DNA of 64,000 bases, from the NCBI GenBank assembly GCA_000708835.1, contig DF236982.1, positions 1 to 64,000 of the forward strand, written 5' to 3'. The position numbers and the translations under genes are program-made. Within the stretch, counting starts at the first letter, position 1; each line of letters opens with the position of its first letter. Positions 11,801-23,386 of this stretch are shown in pieces. Under the pieces are notes generated by a model. The model was not told the DNA's origin. It made no database searches and saw only the letters and a list, made by a program, of their open reading frames with translations. The DNA comes from Klebsormidium nitens. Taxonomy: Eukaryota; Streptophyta; Klebsormidiophyceae; Klebsormidiales; Klebsormidiaceae.

Positions 11801-14800
11801 GTACCTGGCGGAACGGAAAAGGAGTTTCAGACCGCGGATTCCACTACACGCTGCAACAGGTCCAAGAAGAGACCAAGACAAAAGAGATGGGATCGGGTCA
11901 CTAGTAGATCCAACAAGTCCAAAGGGAGACAACTTTCTGTGAGCAATGTCCGAAGTTGGGTCAGGCTTCAAGGCTCGGTGATTGGAAGCGACTGCGGTTG
12001 GAATAAGCTGCTTCGCTGACCGGACGCGACAAAAGCCTTTTTGTTCCTTGAGCACTTCGTTTCGTCATTTCCGCCAAAGTGAAACCAGAGTCATACCAGC
12101 ACCAAATCGGAACACTCAGATCGATTCCCACGCAACCAGCATCGCAGTTACGAAGGCTCACGGCAAGTACGAACCACGACGGCTGCCTGGAAACTTTCCG
12201 TCCAAACATTGCGAGTACGTGTAGTTTGGGATGAGGAAGTACTGGCTCAGTTCACACTTCGATACACTGGAAACTCACGGTCCGTTCTGGCTGTTGATTC
12301 CGTAGGCCTTGCCGGTGAGGGGGTTCTTTCGGGGGGAGAGGCTCAGGATCTCGATCTGTGGACGAAACCGAAAACATTCGGAGTCAGAAAACGGAATAGT
12401 CATCGTCGCTTCCAAACCCAACGCCTTTTGAGAAAGCCAGGTTTATGCACATTCTCTATGTAACGACCGAGGAAAACACTGGACGGCGAGATCTTTCGAG
12501 ACAGGTGTAAAGCATTCAGTTTGATCGACTGCTTCGAAAAGCCAAATCGTCCCAGATTACGAAAAGAGGACACCCGGAACTTTCGAACCCTCTGGGAGAA
12601 GATGCTCGAACGGAGCGCCGATAGTCAGCGGATATTGATCTAGACGTCTTCCACAGTCGAAACAAACTCCATCTGCTGAAGCAAGGCTGACGTCAGGTGC
12701 CGACGATGTCGTCAGCGGACCACGTACCTTGAGCACGTCGCCGGGGAGGGCGCCGCAAACGCTCAGGGGCCTGTCGGAGCGAGGGTGAGACGTCGGTGAG
12801 ATTACGGGGACAGTGATAATTCACGCCGAAGCTGTGTTCTTATCTTGGCTTCATGCCGTGGCCGAAACTGCACCTACTTCCAAGCTCAAAAAACATCGGG
12901 TTTGTTGCCGTCCTTGCTATCATCCGGGAATCTGGGATGCCCAGTGTTGTTCGGTGGAGGCAAGCAATCTTTGGAAGCATGATCTTAAAATTTGACAGCC
13001 GAGCTTGGAGCCGGGCAGTGAACTGCGACCTACTGTGTTTGGTTCCTGGCATTCAACGACTTGAATACATGACAACATGGATATGATGTCATTTCTCACC
13101 CGGTGATGATGTGGCCGGCGCCGCCGGGCAGGATGGGGAGGGGCTTGGTCGATGCCGTGGCATCTGCAAAAACCGAATCGAGGGGGCTTAGCGCAACTGG
13201 CTCTAGGGGGAGTTCCCGCAATACACAGTCGGTTTTCAACCTACACGATGCGCTAGAATTTTACTCGTTGGCAGAGCACAGAGGGCACTAGAGTCGTTGT
13301 TGGCTAGTAATCTCTGAAGCTTTGTGACGGGAAAAAGTGAGGCTTTTACTTCACATATTCTTTTTCCGTCTTTCCCAAGGATTCGTTTGTCCTGGCTGGG
13401 GGTATTTTGCTGAAAAGCAAAACTAGCATAGAACATCAGGTTTGATGATACATATCTATTTGATAGAAAAAGGAAATGGAAGAGGTAAAAGAGAGGGAGA
13501 TTAATGAGAAGGAACTCACTGGAGGGCCAAGCCATGAGCTCCTCAGCGCCCACGTCACCCTTGATCATCTTGGCGTAATCACTAGTTGTTTGTCAAAAGA
13601 AAACCGAGTGTCAGTACTGAAGAATGCTCTCCTCTTCGTCTCCATTCCCTTCTCCATTCCCTTCCCCATCTCCTCTTCTCCCCACCTTTCCCTTCGCCCC
13701 TTCCTCTCCTCCCTCCTCCCACCCTCTTCTTTCGACCCTCCTCCAATCATGCTGGTAGGGAGTCAAGCATTTCAAGCATCAGCTTCCAACGATTGAGCTA
13801 TTGGCAGATGCCTCAACTTGCTGTCGACGGTAATCGAATCAGAAGTTCCCTGTGAAATGCCGTGGGGCTTGGCGAGGGTGGAGTGAACAGAAGGTGCAAA
13901 AGACAGGGAAAAACAAGGAATACCATGAGGAGCCAGGCTTCAAGGGAGCACTTACTTGGTGATGCCGCCAGTAAGGCACTCCATGGTGATGGTGTCTCCA
14001 GAAACGATGTGGGCCACTGTAAGGCAGATATGAGAGGTAAGGGACTCCGGTTTCCGTGAGCTTAGGTTACACTCATAACTGATGAAGATGGGGTTACAAA
14101 CGCAATTGCTCACCCAACTGTGTGCAACTATTCGTCATCAAACGTGTTAACTGCTCGCTGCGATCCCAAAGCATATGGAAGATTAGAACCTGTGATGATG
14201 TAACTTTCTCCCCAAGTGTCTGCAGGACGCCACTCACCGGAGGGGAACTCCGGGTTGATGATTCCACGCTTCACCGTTTTGCTGATCAAGAAAAGGGGGT
14301 GTGATTTAGAGTCAGCTAAGGTGATTGATATCTCCTCTGAAGATTAGTGGCTCACAGACCAGCAAGCAGGGCAGAGAGATTGCAACTGGATGCTTTCTTG
14401 AATTGAGTAAGATCTGAAACAGCCAGGAGGACTTACGTGTGAAGACCCAATCTCATGCATTTCTACAGAAGTGAGAGCTCATAACAAGTGGCTGCAAGAA
14501 GGGTGAATGCATATTGAATCCAGCAAGCATCCCATCTAAAGATCTCCAAGTTCCTTCACTGCCCAGCTCCGTTGAAAGCACAATGTCACTCAAAGAGCTG
14601 CACAATGCCCCCAAAGTAGGCAAGTTGTAAGGGGAATCAATCACCAGACAGTAATATAGAGTTAAGGGAGTAATTGAGACTTTCTAAAGTTCACTGCAGC
14701 AGGAAGGAAGTAGCTAGGAGGACTGTTGCAAAGCTCACCTGTTGGCTTGGACATAAGTCGTGCTGGGAGCTCCGCACGTGGGGTCTGGGACCTGGATGGA

Positions 14801-14884
14801 ATCGAGCAGCGCCGCGGCGGGGGGGGCAATGCTGCAGGCGAGCAGGACAGCCAAAGCTGCCCCCAGGAACGAAATGCGCGCCAT
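5826..14884 (-). CDS. Acetamidase/formamidase family protein with signal peptide, about 22 exons
   Basis: Predicted amide hydrolase (formamide or acetamide to acid plus ammonia). Exons in gene order: 14884-14739, 14451-14437, 14281-14238, 14016-13956, 13581-13520, 13163-13100, 12770-12728, 12355-12279, 11804-11706, 11413-11382, 10989-10847, 10453-10381, 9972-9924, 9621-9573, 9249-9195, 8956-8936, 8642-8519, 8045-7997, 7234-7106, 6685-6613, 6346-6249, 5888-5826. They sum to 1569 nt and give 522 aa. Family marks: HIVSGDTITMEC, KMIKGD, GPLSVCGALPGDVL, LRPFLGTIG, SRFGGNMDNW, FFFGGDCHAAQGDAEISGTA and LISTGVDFGIAQCVDSNWG. The N-terminus MARISFLGAALAVLLACS with an alanine-rich end looks like a signal peptide, unusual because family members are usually cytosolic. 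The 15-nt exon 2 rests on a weak acceptor (GCATGAG) chosen because it keeps frame. The tail ends in RRFEAKK. Confidence 0.88.
7290..7425. repeat. Degenerate short tandem repeat in amidase intron
   Basis: Variants of CTTCAGAACACTCGACGC recur about eight times in roughly 135 bp, inside the intron just upstream (in gene sense) of the exon at 7234-7106. No coding role is seen. Confidence 0.7.
10990..11057. repeat. Tandem 19-20 bp repeat at an acceptor, built on TGACGTCAGC
   Basis: The block GTCAGCAGCGTCAGATGA occurs three times with small changes, directly upstream (gene sense) of the acceptor of the amidase exon 10989-10847. One copy contains a perfect TGACGTCA at 11011. Confidence 0.75.
11637..11690. 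repeat. GGAAC-type simple repeat in amidase intron
   Basis: Five-base runs such as CGGAACGGAACGAAACGG are repeated. Similar GGAAC or GCGGAAC runs occur in neighbouring amidase introns near 10200-10330 and 10455-10475. Confidence 0.6.
13623..13745. repeat. Polypyrimidine tract of about 120 bp
   Basis: The + strand is almost all C and T, made of CTCCATTCCCTTCTCC-like units. It sits in the amidase intron upstream (gene sense) of the exon at 13581-13520, so the transcript would be purine-rich there. Such tracts can form triplex (H-DNA) structures. Confidence 0.8.
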
Positions 14885-15186
14885 CGCTAACGCACGAGCA
14901 GTGATTGCCGAATAGGAGCTGAGTCTTGCTGACCGCGCAACAGCGAACGATAAGAAGAGAGAATGAGAATCTGCAGAGACGAGAGCTGGCCTTAATCGGG
15001 GAGGCCAAGGCAGCCAATTCGCAGCTTGGAAGAGTGGAGTGGAGCTGAAAAGAAGGCGCCCGTAGTCACGACGCAGAATTCCACAGAGGAAGCTGGAAAG
15101 ACCAGCTCACAGTCCGCCGCGAGAACTGAGCTGATGTCGACATGCCATTTCTTGTTGTCATGACTCTTACTCCTACAGCCTACGGT

Positions 15187-15220
15187 CTACCTACCTACGG
15201 TAGATAGGTAGGTACCTAGC
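15187..15220. repeat. TACC/TAGG palindromic repeat
   Basis: TACCTACCTA and TAGGTAGGTA face each other across 7 nt and could form a 10-bp stem. A related block, with two GGTACCTACC units, sits at 15866-15912. Confidence 0.7.
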
Positions 15221-15865
15221 TTGCTGTGTGCAGTGCACTGTGCACTGTGCGTTTGCCAAGGTTTGCCAATCATTCACAGTGCACTTGTACCCAAGAGTCA
15301 GTGGTACGTCCCGGTACCTACCGTGCCCCTCTGAAAATTGCCCCCCGGAAACATGGTCGAATTTCGAGAGAAATCGCAGTCGAGTAGCCGCGACACGGGC
15401 AAAACCCGGTGAGTATATACCGGGCAATTTCAGCTTGCAAGTAGAACTAAATTGTTCCGCGGTGTGTTGCTCCGGGCCATAGCTTCAGGTTCCAATCCTT
15501 GTGCAAAGGGCCATGGTAATCACATGGCCCACGTGCTTTTCATAATCAATGACGAGACGCGGCTATCGTGTTCGAGCTTTTCAATGATTGCTCCGCACAA
15601 ATATCCAGCCCTGGTTCGCCGGCCCGAGTTCCGACCGGACCAGAGTGGCGACCTGAGCTGGCGTCGTCAGGGGTGCGGCGTCGCCTTCTCGTGGCAAAAG
15701 GTTCCGGCCGCCGCATGCAGGCACACCACTCACAGACTGACATCAGCTTCAACCTCCAAACTTGCAGGCTGGCATTAGGGTCACTACCGACACTGAACTT
15801 CGCGATGATGACAGGAGTCAGGACTGCTTCGCACACTGCACAGGTATGGATAATCACAACAGTAA

Positions 15866-15912
15866 TAGGTAGGTAGGTATTAGGTACCTACCTAAGAGTA
15901 GGTACCTACCCT
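15866..15912. repeat. TAGG/TACC repeat with GGTACC palindromes
   Basis: TAGGTAGGTAGGTATT is followed by AGGTACCTACC twice. This is a simple repeat with internal dyad symmetry and the same motif family as the block at 15187. Confidence 0.7.
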
Positions 15913-17279
15913 ACGCTGCGGCAGGAAAGAGGTGCTGGGCACACCACGAGCGGCGATCCACCATGCATGAAGACGGTGTGAAAGCTTTTGGGCAATACCG
16001 CACCTACGAAGTGACCATCTCACAGGTGCTCTTTCTTTGGTGGCATTGCGATCGGCAAGCTGGTTTGCAAGACCGCAAGAACCCAGAAACTCGGTTGTCT
16101 TCTGCGCAACCGAGCTGAACATCCATACGGCCTAGCTAGGAGTACATCGACGTTCCTTTTGAGGAACAAGTATTTTGCATAGACCCTGTCCAGACTCCTA
16201 ACCAAGAATCACGATTTATCGCAGGAGCTCCTGAGCCTCTGAGCTCCACAAAGATAACCTGACTGTCATTTAACCCAGGGTGCAGCTCTCAGGCGTAGGT
16301 ACATGCATGCCCGCACTGCATAGGACCTAGGAAAAGTGTTCCGACTGTCCGATCCATCACTGTCCGGACTCCGATCCATCACTGTCCGATCCATGGCTGT
16401 TGTGAATGCAGTTGGCATTGTGCGCCAGTGATGGGACACTTGTCTCCACTTTGACACGTCATCTTGCCGTCATCAAGGCGGCCAGACAATCCTGGCTCTC
16501 TGTTGGTAATAGACCTGTATGATACGATAAGACCAGAGCGCGCTCACCAGCGACATAGGTAGGTATGCACAGCTGCCCAGAGCTAGACTCAAGAATCCTA
16601 CTCCTTCACCTCTCATCAGATCAATGTGGGAGGAGCTGGAATTAGCCAGCTGAATCTTCCCAGCTTGGAAAATTCTTAACACCACTGGTAGTTTGATGGA
16701 AGGCTGGCCTGCAATGAACAGAAGATCTGCAGCGCAAGACGCGCAGAGCTGCTAATTTTTCCAGTAGGTGGAGAAGCTGGGTGTGTTTTCAGCTGAATGC
16801 TGAACTTAGCGACTGCGTCAAAAGGGGCTTTGGAACAAAAAAGGCCCGAGCTCACACAGATCTTTCCTAGCGCTTGAAGTTGGTGGGCTGTTAGTGATCA
16901 TTCTTGAGTGGGCAATTCCCAGCAAGTTTCTGCAGCCCTTTAGTAAACCCATTGTTTTGTACAGCAGCGGCCGCTTGGCGCCGGGCTCTGGATGCTGGGG
17001 CCAGCACAGCAGCTGAAACCATTTTTCTGTTGAAAAATACGTTGGGCTTTGACACCTGGCAGCTCGCACTAGCGTTGGCTGTGGGCGCGAGGGCACTGCA
17101 AGGCTGGAAGTGACCTCATCTCTCTGAGACCCCCACTTAACTTCTGCGATCTAGCGCCGCAGTCTGATCACAATCAGTCAAGGAGCTGCTATTTGCTACG
17201 CAGCCTAAAGTTCGAAACCGTGAACCTAAGCAGCAAATTCCGGTCCTTAGAAAGTTTGAGGTCACAGAAGGTTGGCGGG

Positions 17280-17399
17280 ATGAAGGTCTGCTGGGCTTCT
17301 GACGTCAAATCGGGGCGCCAGCTGTGCACTGCCGGGCTCTGGTTGTTGCTCCTCAGTTTGCTGAGCAATGCTGACATCAGCGAGGCCCGGCTGCGAGGG
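17280..17399 (+). CDS. Possible first exon (signal peptide) of the modular membrane protein
   Basis: From ATG at 17280 the frame gives MKVCWASDVK, a run LWLLLLSLLS and then ADISEARLR, a good signal-peptide shape. It is followed by a GTGAGG donor. The protein that starts to be readable at 18989 is extracellular in type and lacks its N-terminus. The donor leaves phase 2 while exon 18989 needs phase 1, so at least one more exon, perhaps in the gap at 17609-18105, would be needed. Tentative. Confidence 0.35.
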
Positions 17400-17608
17400 T
17401 GAGGTCATCTGTGTGCCCATCTCACTGGCTGTCTGAGAGCCGAGGAAATTTGTGCTGAAAGCTCACACTCAATGCGGTGGAGCTTGAGAGTTGCGCAGGC
17501 TCTGTAAGGAACCGCTTCTAAAACGCCTCAAATACTTGGTAGTAGTTTTTCAACAAGCTGATGCAGGGGTCAATCTGAAGCTTGAATCTGTTTCTTGTCG
17601 CAGACAAA

Positions 17609-18105
17609 NNNNNNNNNNNNNNNNNNNNNNNNNNNNNNNNNNNNNNNNNNNNNNNNNNNNNNNNNNNNNNNNNNNNNNNNNNNNNNNNNNNNNNNNNNNN
17701 NNNNNNNNNNNNNNNNNNNNNNNNNNNNNNNNNNNNNNNNNNNNNNNNNNNNNNNNNNNNNNNNNNNNNNNNNNNNNNNNNNNNNNNNNNNNNNNNNNNN
17801 NNNNNNNNNNNNNNNNNNNNNNNNNNNNNNNNNNNNNNNNNNNNNNNNNNNNNNNNNNNNNNNNNNNNNNNNNNNNNNNNNNNNNNNNNNNNNNNNNNNN
17901 NNNNNNNNNNNNNNNNNNNNNNNNNNNNNNNNNNNNNNNNNNNNNNNNNNNNNNNNNNNNNNNNNNNNNNNNNNNNNNNNNNNNNNNNNNNNNNNNNNNN
18001 NNNNNNNNNNNNNNNNNNNNNNNNNNNNNNNNNNNNNNNNNNNNNNNNNNNNNNNNNNNNNNNNNNNNNNNNNNNNNNNNNNNNNNNNNNNNNNNNNNNN
18101 NNNNN
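17609..18105. other. Assembly gap (497 N)
   Basis: A run of N. Open frames drawn across it have no meaning. The missing part may hold 5' exons of the gene at 18989. Confidence 0.99.
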
Positions 18106-18988
18106 CATATGCATTCACCCGCACTGCTTGTTCATCTTGGCTCTCTTTGAGGGTGTCGGCAGCGGCGTTGCGCGGGCTTTTTTTGCTGCTAGCAGCTCAG
18201 GTTGATACATTGTTTGGTCTGAAATCATATCTCCACATATTGCTTGCTCAGTTGAGTTCTGAGCTGTCACGGATTACATTGCAGATGGAGATCCGACTTT
18301 GATTCCAGTGGGACTGGTAAGCTCTCCCATTGGTTGCACTTCAAGCCTTGAACAGTTTTTGCCAATCTAGATTCAAAACGGTTGCATGCATCCTATATCC
18401 ACAATGTGACTGGTCATCTGCTTCTAAACAGAGCATAAATCTCGCTAGTTCAGAGTTAGTCCCGACTTTGAAAAACTGCTATTCCTGGAGTTTGATAATC
18501 TTAAGGTCGAGCAGTCGAACCTGAGGGAGACTTGTCCGATATTTTCGAAGCTGGTCAAGAGCACAACCTCTTTGGCCCGTAAAGCCTAGTCACGACCTAT
18601 CACAGAACCTAGCAAGTCAGAAATTTTTTATACGCTGATTTATCAGGTTGTAGAGCTCTTTGTAGTCTGCGATTTAACCAGAGATCAATCAATGGTTTCA
18701 ACCCACCAAGTGACCAAGTGGGAAGCGCTCTGCGAAAAATCTTCACAACTGCCGCCCTGCCAACCTCTGCTACTCGCAGGGGCTTGGTAAAAGTAGGCAG
18801 GGCTCACACAGGAAATAGTTAGATTTTGAATAAGGATTCGGCATGCCAAATTGCAGGGCAGGCTTGACGCGCACGACTCGGAGAATGAGTAGAACTGAGT
18901 ATGCAGAACATGAGGCAAAGAGTCGACAGTCTTAGGCGAACTTGAGGGGAGCTTATGGCTATCTCACTGGGTCGACATCGGTTTGCAG

Positions 18989-21900
18989 GTCGCCACCTTC
19001 TGGAGGGGGAGCCTGCCCCGACTTCCGCGGGCAATCCCGGTTGCTCTAGCGGCTTAGTCGGGTGGGTCAACTGCGGCGCCGCGCTTGACACCACCAGCCA
19101 GGTCTGCATCAACGGGTACACCTGCCGCATGTGAGTGGTGTTAAAACGCCCGCTCTCAATCAATTGCTTGAACCCTGGCTTTTGACAAGATACTTCGGTA
19201 GTCCTCTACTGAAATGCTTGATGTAACACCTGGGCAAGTGACGTCCGCGCAGAGTCGTCCGCTTTCACACTGTCCGCGTTGACAGTACGGTCTGCCTGAA
19301 CTCGCGGTGTCCGCAATCCAACCAATGAGCCAAAACTTGATCCCTGCCTGGCCGAATGTCACGCGAGCCGCATTTCGGAATCTCGGTCTGTGCTGGCAAA
19401 AATTGGCAGCCGTAAGCTTTCATGGCTGGTGTGACGAAGCTTAGACTGGGGTGCTTTTCAGTGCCACGTGCGTCGTAGCTTGTGTGCATCGGAACCGTCC
19501 AGTGCAGCAAGCGAACGCAAGCGGAGGCCACACATGCAGCGCAGCTGTGATTCTCTGCTTTATTCCATTGTGATGCGGAGGGGGCAAAGCGATCCCATCA
19601 GAACAGCGGTAGTGCTCCTTGAATCTACAATCAACGCTTTTCACTTCCAGGGTTCCTTTTGGAGATGCTTCTCCGTCTGTCAACACATCACGTTGAGAAC
19701 TGGAGCTCTGTACCATTTCGTTGGTCATAACATGTCTGCCGCTTATTCGCAGGGGCCAGCAGCTCTGCAGTGCCACGTGTTACGATCCCACGACGTCGAG
19801 CTGCGTGAGGGGATCCCTCAGCGCGACCGTTGGCGCCGATGACGGCACCGAGACCAAGAACTGCACGCTGCCGATACCATACACAGGTGGGCGCTGTCGT
19901 CACGCTGACGCCATCGTTTGCTGACGTCAGAGCCGCGCTTAGAAGCCTGCAGACAGTTATTCGAGCGCCCGCCTTGTTCGGTAGACGAACCGTTTTTGAC
20001 AAGAAAGCCAGGCGCCGACCATTCACTACTCCGGATACAGAGTCGAAAGCACGGGTAGCAACGAGTTTCTCTAGAAAGATCCTTGCTATTACCCGACCAA
20101 GGCGAGTGATGAGGGAACCTTTAAGCAGCTTGAGGTCTGGACCGGACGGTGAGAAGTTGTGGCTTGTGCTGAAGGGACGGTGGGTCCCTGCCGTTAAAGA
20201 AATGCTTCGTGACTGACCACCGGTGTTACTGGACGCTCGGCCACCCTCTTTTCAACTCAGTAAATTGCACTTGAAGGACGGATGTCTCATCGCGAGTGTT
20301 GCAACCGGAGAGTAGCAAGCTTCTGCCTTGATCGCTCCCGCAAACCAATACTGATCCTGCTGCACGTAGGCAAAAGCGAAAAAGATTTGCTGCGTTTAGC
20401 AAGGGACGAGAACTCTTGAATCGCAGCGTTCTGTCCCGTCGCATAGGGTCGCTACCTGTCATTTAACAAAGGCTGGTCCATACCGTCTGGAGAATCGAAC
20501 CAGACCGTATGGACCGTGTCCGAACCCTTAAACTCCAGAAAGACGGTCAAGAAAAATTCTATGAGTTGAAGGAGCTTTTGGACTAGATACAATGATTGAA
20601 GCGGAGATCCAACCCAACTTCCAGGAAAACCCTTTGAACCGAGGAAGTCACTGATGTTTTCGTGGATTTAGCAGTCAAGAAACACGGCGAATCTTGTAAA
20701 CGGGCAGATTGAGAAGTGAGAATTGTTCGCAGGTCCCGTGGCTTGCGCTGGCGACGGCTGCCCAATCGAAACCGGCGCCCCCCTCGCGCCGCAGCCCGCG
20801 CCCGTGACGTCAGCGACCGCGGCTCCCGTGACGTCAGCGTCCACAGCAGCGGAACCCCCGGTCACGAGCGCTCCGAAGTTCGGCGGCAACCCGGGGTGCC
20901 CGGACGGCTTGGTCGGGTGGGCCAACTGCGGGGCCGCGATTGACACCACCAGCAGCGTCTGCATCAACGGGAAGACTTGCCTCCTGTGAGTGGTGTCAAG
21001 CGCGCGGTTCACGGTTTTCTCTTTCCGTCGTGTCGCTGCAAAAGCGTGAAAAGTCCGAGAGGGTTGCGGCGACAGGTCTCTACTGTAGCAGGTCCGCCGA
21101 TCTGAGGTGGCATGCCGGTCAAACCAGAATCTGCATGATGATGCGAAATCTAGGGTGGGTTGTTTTTATCAATAATCGACGCCTGGGTAAGAACAGCCCC
21201 ATCAGAAGTGCTTAGAGAAGGTGCCACGATGAAAGGATGGGCTTACTGAGCGGACCCATACTCGCACAACCCACACGGCAGAAGGTGGGGCCCGGGGATT
21301 GGCGACTCATTGCGAAACGCGTCAGAATGTTTGTGGCAGATCAGTGGCCCCAAAGCCGTCGTTTCTGTGGCCGCTCTACTCTAGCTCCCGCGAACCGTCT
21401 GCTTTTAACATGTTAGCTCCCGCTCAAGGATACCGTCTGCTCCAGCTGCGGAAGATGTTAGGTTCCGCGTCGACCGAAAACTGCTTGGCTCGCCAGCTTC
21501 GCATCTCCGGTCCGCGTACGGCTTTGGATAGTACCGCTCCAGCTAAAACTTGTACTAGGTCTGTACTTTTTTTACCACGTGATCCATTGAAGCGTTCTAT
21601 TTGGTCGTCACGACCGGAGATGAGCGCTCAGCCATCTCGGTCGACGCGGAACCTTATCCCACGTCGATCAGTTCCGTTCACAGCATTCTCCAAGCTGCTA
21701 ACTATCCTCGACAGACCATACTTTGTGGAATCGATATCGCTGCGCATGCTCAAAGCCTTGCAAGGCAACCTTTAGAATTACCTGTTCCACGCACTCTTTG
21801 AACCCTTTCTTTGACCGGAAAAAAAATGACACGTGTCACTCCAATCACAGGGGCCAGCAGCTGTGCACTGCCACGTGTTACGATCCCGCGACGGCGAGCT

Positions 21901-23386
21901 GCCTGGGGGGTTCCCTCTCCGCTACCGTGGGCGCCGACGACGGAACGGAGACGTTGAACTGCACGACGCCCGCCGTGAACACGGGTGAGCTGACGTCACC
22001 TCCCTGCAGACTTCACGTTATCCTAACGTCAGCAAGTAGTTGATGATGGCTGTTATTCTCTCCGAGCTGGCGTCGTTTGTGGGAAATGGTGCTCGAGACC
22101 GCATCGAAACGGACGAGTGGCGTTGCAAAACATGTCGTGTCGAATCCTGGCAGCCTGAGCCGGGTCGAAAGCGTTTCCACTCCAAAGGTTGATCCGAATA
22201 CGTTCTCCAGTTTTCAAACTGCAACCGCGTTCTCCGCTTTGGATACCTTTCAGGAAACCTCTTTCTGAAGGAGCACCAGAACCTATCAGCTGCCTCTCAC
22301 TGACCGGGCAACCCAAGGGCGTTGCTTCTTCCTCGGCGACCGTTTGCCCCGCCCCCCGGTCTGCAAATTCGCCGTCTCGTTCCCGTTCGCAGGACCGGTC
22401 GCCTGCTCGTACGACGCCTGCTTCACTGAGACCCCGCCTACGCCGCCGGGGGCCGGAGTCGCGGCCGCGGCCGCAAACCCTGCGGCCCCGGGCACTACTT
22501 CCACGTCACCCACCTCTTCAACTCCCGCCACGAAAGACGGCGGCGGAGGCACGGTGAGGAGTGTGCAAAAGTTTGAAACTAAGCGCTTATGAAGAGGAAA
22601 CACTGCTCTTTTTATTTTCGGTTCTTGCAGCAGCTGGGGGTCTTCGTGCGCGGCATATTGTACAGCGCAAGGAAACACAGGTTGGTCAAGAATCAGAGCC
22701 GAAAAGGGACGAAACCAAAAAGTCCGTCAAGAATCGGTAGGGCAGGTATGAATCTTACCAGAGACACGGAGTGTTAGAAGTGGACGGTAGAGAAACAAGC
22801 ACAGTCTAAGACCCAGCTATCATTCTAGAGCTTAAAACAGAAAGTACAGCGGTTGAACCGCTTCGCTTTTGCCGACAGAACTCAGCCGCGATCTTCAATG
22901 GGCGGCGTTGCAGGACGCACTATCCAAGAACGAAATGAGGTGGAAAATGGGGAGCGCACGTCATTGACCAAACCTGAGACAGTAGGAACAGGAGACGCGA
23001 ATAGAGCAATAAAACGGCGAGATGCTCGTTCTCCTTCTTTACAGAACGTGGTCGCAACTGTAGGCGGCGTAACAGGACGCACTCAAAACCGTTGGAATGA
23101 GGCGGAAAAAAGGACGCGCACATCCATGACGAAACCTGAGACTGCGAAGGCAAGACATTTGATAGAATACAAACGATGAAATGCTCGTTCTCCTTCTTCA
23201 CAGAACGTGGCCGCAATCATTGGCGGCGCTGTCGGCGGCGCGGTCGGCCTGGCGGTGCTCGCGGGACTCGCGCTCTTCGCGCTCGCGCGGCGCCGCGAGG
23301 CGAAGAAGCCGCTCGAGTTCCAGTCCATGAAAAAGGAGGTCGCCTTCCAGGACATGCCCGAGCCCCAGCGCGAGATCCCGGCGTAA
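18989..23386 (+). CDS. Cysteine-rich modular single-pass membrane protein, 5' end not resolved
   Basis: Exons 18989-19130, 19753-19886, 20733-20985, 21851-21984, 22393-22553 and 23204-23386 (TAA); phases agree at every junction. Three cysteine modules recur. A: NPGC..GLVGW.NCGAA followed by DTTS.VCING.TC (twice). B: GQQLC.ATCYDP..SC then GSLSATVGADDGTET.NC (twice; both exons exactly 134 nt). C: GPVAC..D.C..ET (twice), followed by Pro/Thr/Ala-rich linkers. The last exon gives a glycine/alanine/leucine transmembrane helix (AAIIGGAVGGAVGLAVLAGL), then ARRREAKK as a positive stop-transfer and a short tail ending REIPA. The shape is a type I cell-surface protein, perhaps wall- or adhesion-related; I do not recognise the family. 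An internal duplication of the B-C-A exon block is plain. Two intronic copies of the last exon's start occur (see 22862). Confidence 0.75.
20475..20515. repeat. Near-perfect 16-bp inverted repeat in an intron
   Basis: GGTCCATACCGTCTGG at 20475-20490 pairs with CCAGACCGTATGGACC at 20500-20515 with one mismatch and a 9-nt loop. It lies in the intron between 19886 and 20733. Confidence 0.85.
22862..23085 (+). repeat. Two decayed copies of the last exon's acceptor and start
   Basis: The true junction is CTTCACAG|AACGTGGCCG at 23204. Copies: TTTACAG|AACGTGGTCG at 23042 and GCCGACAG|AACTCAGCCG at about 22879. Both copies continue with a GGCGGCGT..AGGACGCACT block matching the exon's glycine-rich start. 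Spacing is about 162 bp. Confidence 0.85.

Larger units (their letters stand above)
14885..17279. other. Intergenic region with TAGG/TACC palindromes, no gene called
   Basis: This should contain the amidase promoter (the ATG is at 14884, reading left). No open frame here shows a domain. Simple TAGG-type palindromic repeats lie at 15187-15220 and 15866-15912, with a further short one near 16556. Confidence 0.5.

Noticed and set aside
17491-18302. Open frames crossing the gap
   Set aside because: They consist almost wholly of N.
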